Shown: piece by piece, positions 4,298 to 5,562 of the stretch
How the letters are laid out: each line of letters begins with the position of its first letter
How positions within the stretch are numbered: the first letter of the stretch is position 1
NCBI GenBank assembly: GCA_021819025.1
Contig: JAKASN010000159.1
Span: 1 to 5,562, forward strand
Length of the DNA: 5,562 bases
Reading direction: 5' to 3'
From: Actinomycetes bacterium
Lineage (GTDB): Bacteria > Actinomycetota > Acidimicrobiia > Acidimicrobiales > Acidimicrobiaceae
Notes under the pieces: model-generated
Seen by the model: the letters and a program-made list of their open reading frames with translations, nothing else
What the model was told of the DNA's origin: nothing
The model's database searches: none
Made by a program: the position numbers and the translations under genes

Positions 4298-5562
4298 ATG
4301 AGCCGCCAGAACTCGCCCCATTCCCACCTCTACCATAGGAAGCCCATCGCGCGGTATATCGATGATGAAAACGCCGTCGATAGCCTGGTAAAGATAGCAC
4401 AGCACATTCAGCGCGGCGCGAGGGTTCTCGACGTAGGCTGCTCGGTTGGCATGCTTGGCCAGTATCTAACTACCGAGCTCTCATGCTCGGTGGACGGCAT
4501 TGACTCCAACGCTGACGCTCTGGAGTTAGCGAGACCTTTTTACCGCATGCTTCACCAACTCGATCTAGACAGCACAGATCTCGCGGTCCTGCTATCGCCC
4601 CAAAGTTACGACGTTATAGTCTTCGCAGACGTGCTCGAACACCTGAGGGCTCCCGACGAAACGCTCAACCAGGCACGGCAGCTTCTAGCCAACGGGGGCA
4701 GAATCCTCATATCGATTCCAAATGTTTCATATGTCGGCCTAATTGCGGAATTACTCGATGGCAAGTTCCAATATCGAGACGAGGGCCTTCTTGACCATAC
4801 TCACGTTCGCTTCTTCACCGCCGAATCGATAAGTGAACTTATCGAGCGAGCTGAAATGGACGCGTTTGCACTGGATACAGTCGAATTAGCGCTACAAGAA
4901 TCCGAATTTGACTCCATCAATCCAAGTCAGCTTTCCGCAGCTGAAGTGCAAACACTCAACTCCGCCCACAACGGCGGCGTCTATCAATTCATTTTCGAAG
5001 CTCGTCTTCGAGACGCCGCCGGATCTTCCAGCAAGGCCGACTTAATACACTTGCAACGCGGACCAACCCTCAAGTTTAGGCCCGCTATCTATTGGGCTGG
5101 GACTTCGGACGGTTTCGCCGAAGAACGCTCTTCCCATGTTGAACTCCCTATGGACGGCGAACTGCATGAAGCACACTTGACAATACGCAAGGGCGAGAAT
5201 ACCTTCATCCGCTTCGACCCAGCTGATATAGAGGGTGTTGTACAAATCTGCAACTTGGATCTACTCGATGACGCCGGTAGAACCATTTGGTCTTGGGACA
5301 ACAGCAACTTCATGTTGTCAACGACGCCGTCGCTCAACATCGACTTCAAAGCACCTACGTCGGCTTCCGAACCCACACTGCTGAGATGTATGGCAAAGGA
5401 CAACTACATCGTTCTTCCACTTACACGCGAGCAAGCATTGGCGGCATCCGAATTGAAAGCGCTTCTCGGGTGGAAGCCATACGCGGACTACCTCAGCACT
5501 GAAGATAACCTCAACGATCTAGCCTTCGACAAACCAGACGTCTCCCACGACGGGACCGATCC
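4298..5562 (+). CDS. Class I SAM-dependent methyltransferase with C-terminal beta-rich extension (surface-glycan type), 5' part
   Basis: The frame is open for 421 residues and runs off the right edge; an in-frame TGA just before the ATG fixes the start. Residues 40-175 are a Rossmann methyltransferase of the Methyltransf_23 kind: SAM motif I VLDVGCSVGMLGQYL (43-57), acidic loop GIDSNADALELA (67-78), YDVIVFADVLEHL (104-116), NGGRILISIPNVSYV (132-146), then GLLDHTHVRFFT (163-174), a signature of this group. After about 215 comes a second domain with LKFRPAIYWAG (258-268), DGFAEE (271-276) and FIRFDPADIEG (303-313). This resembles the beta-sandwich segment that I recall joining methyltransferase and glycosyltransferase modules in large polysaccharide-assembly proteins; a glycosyltransferase may follow beyond the window. 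The likely role is methylation of a sugar or lipid-linked glycan in the cytoplasm. Codon use is richer in CTA, ATA and TTA (8 CTA and 7 ATA in 421 codons) than in the first half of the acetyltransferase gene, as is common in transferred surface-glycan genes. The methyltransferase call is firm; the substrate and full domain layout are not. Confidence 0.85.
   Translation, partial: MSRQNSPHSHLYHRKPIARYIDDENAVDSLVKIAQHIQRGARVLDVGCSVGMLGQYLTTELSCSVDGIDSNADALELARPFYRMLHQLDLDSTDLAVLLSPQSYDVIVFADVLEHLRAPDETLNQARQLLANGGRILISIPNVSYVGLIAELLDGKFQYRDEGLLDHTHVRFFTAESISELIERAEMDAFALDTVELALQESEFDSINPSQLSAAEVQTLNSAHNGGVYQFIFEARLRDAAGSSSKADLIHLQRGPTLKFRPAIYWAGTSDGFAEERSSHVELPMDGELHEAHLTIRKGENTFIRFDPADIEGVVQICNLDLLDDAGRTIWSWDNSNFMLSTTPSLNIDFKAPTSASEPTLLRCMAKDNYIVLPLTREQALAASELKALLGWKPYADYLSTEDNLNDLAFDKPDVSHDGTD

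Noticed and set aside
3954..4301. 115-codon plus-strand frame starting TTG, with a stop overlapping the methyltransferase ATG as ATGA
   Set aside because: The ATGA overlap looks like translational coupling, but the start is a TTG without a ribosome site, no motif or fold is recognisable, and the frame runs through the hairpin and palindromes of the gap.
5042..5502. Frames on both strands inside the methyltransferase gene (5042-5245 minus, 5089-5403 minus, 5287-5502 plus)
   Set aside because: The continuous 421-residue frame from 4298 explains this DNA; these are shadows without ribosome sites or motifs.

Overview
The window holds four protein-coding genes, two of them cut by the window ends, and three gene-free stretches of control DNA. 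The proteins are closest to actinobacterial families: a phosphodiesterase with the motif set of the actinobacterial 'alkaline phosphatase family protein', and a lysine acetyltransferase with the N-terminal-GNAT layout known from Streptomyces and relatives. Moderate-to-high GC, GTG starts and an apparently leaderless promoter fit Actinomycetota. GC looks lower than in streptomycetes, so an Acidimicrobiia-like lineage is possible, but this is a guess.

Layout. (1) 1-451, minus strand: N-terminal 150 residues of a type I phosphodiesterase/nucleotide pyrophosphatase-like enzyme, running off the left edge. (2) 452-627: divergent control region with a minus-strand promoter, a plus-strand promoter and two dyads. 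(3) 628-1089, plus: a 153-residue Rrf2-family regulator with two cysteines in the IscR/NsrR cluster region. (4) 1090-1185: a strong promoter whose -35 overlaps the rrf2 stop codon and which has a dyad in its spacer. (5) 1186-3888, plus: a 900-residue GNAT plus acyl-CoA-synthetase-like protein of the Pat type. (6) 3889-4297: 409 bases without a convincing gene, containing a hairpin and a perfect 13-base palindrome. (7) 4298-end, plus: a SAM-dependent methyltransferase with a long C-terminal extension, open at the right edge, of the kind found in surface-polysaccharide loci.

How the parts may work together (inference). The Rrf2 regulator sits between two dyad-bearing promoter regions and could sense iron-sulfur, redox or nitrosative state, controlling itself, the divergent phosphodiesterase and the downstream acetyltransferase. 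That would link cluster status to protein lysine acylation. The methyltransferase is probably a separate unit.

The most unusual item is the acetyltransferase. Its synthetase half keeps the CoA-binding and ligase-like folds. It has lost the catalytic histidine region, and its C-terminal ATP-grasp domain appears to lack roughly 70-80 residues covering the nucleotide-binding core. It therefore looks like a GNAT enzyme with a catalytically dead, possibly CoA-sensing, regulatory half. I saw no CRISPR array, RNA gene, insertion sequence or phage gene.
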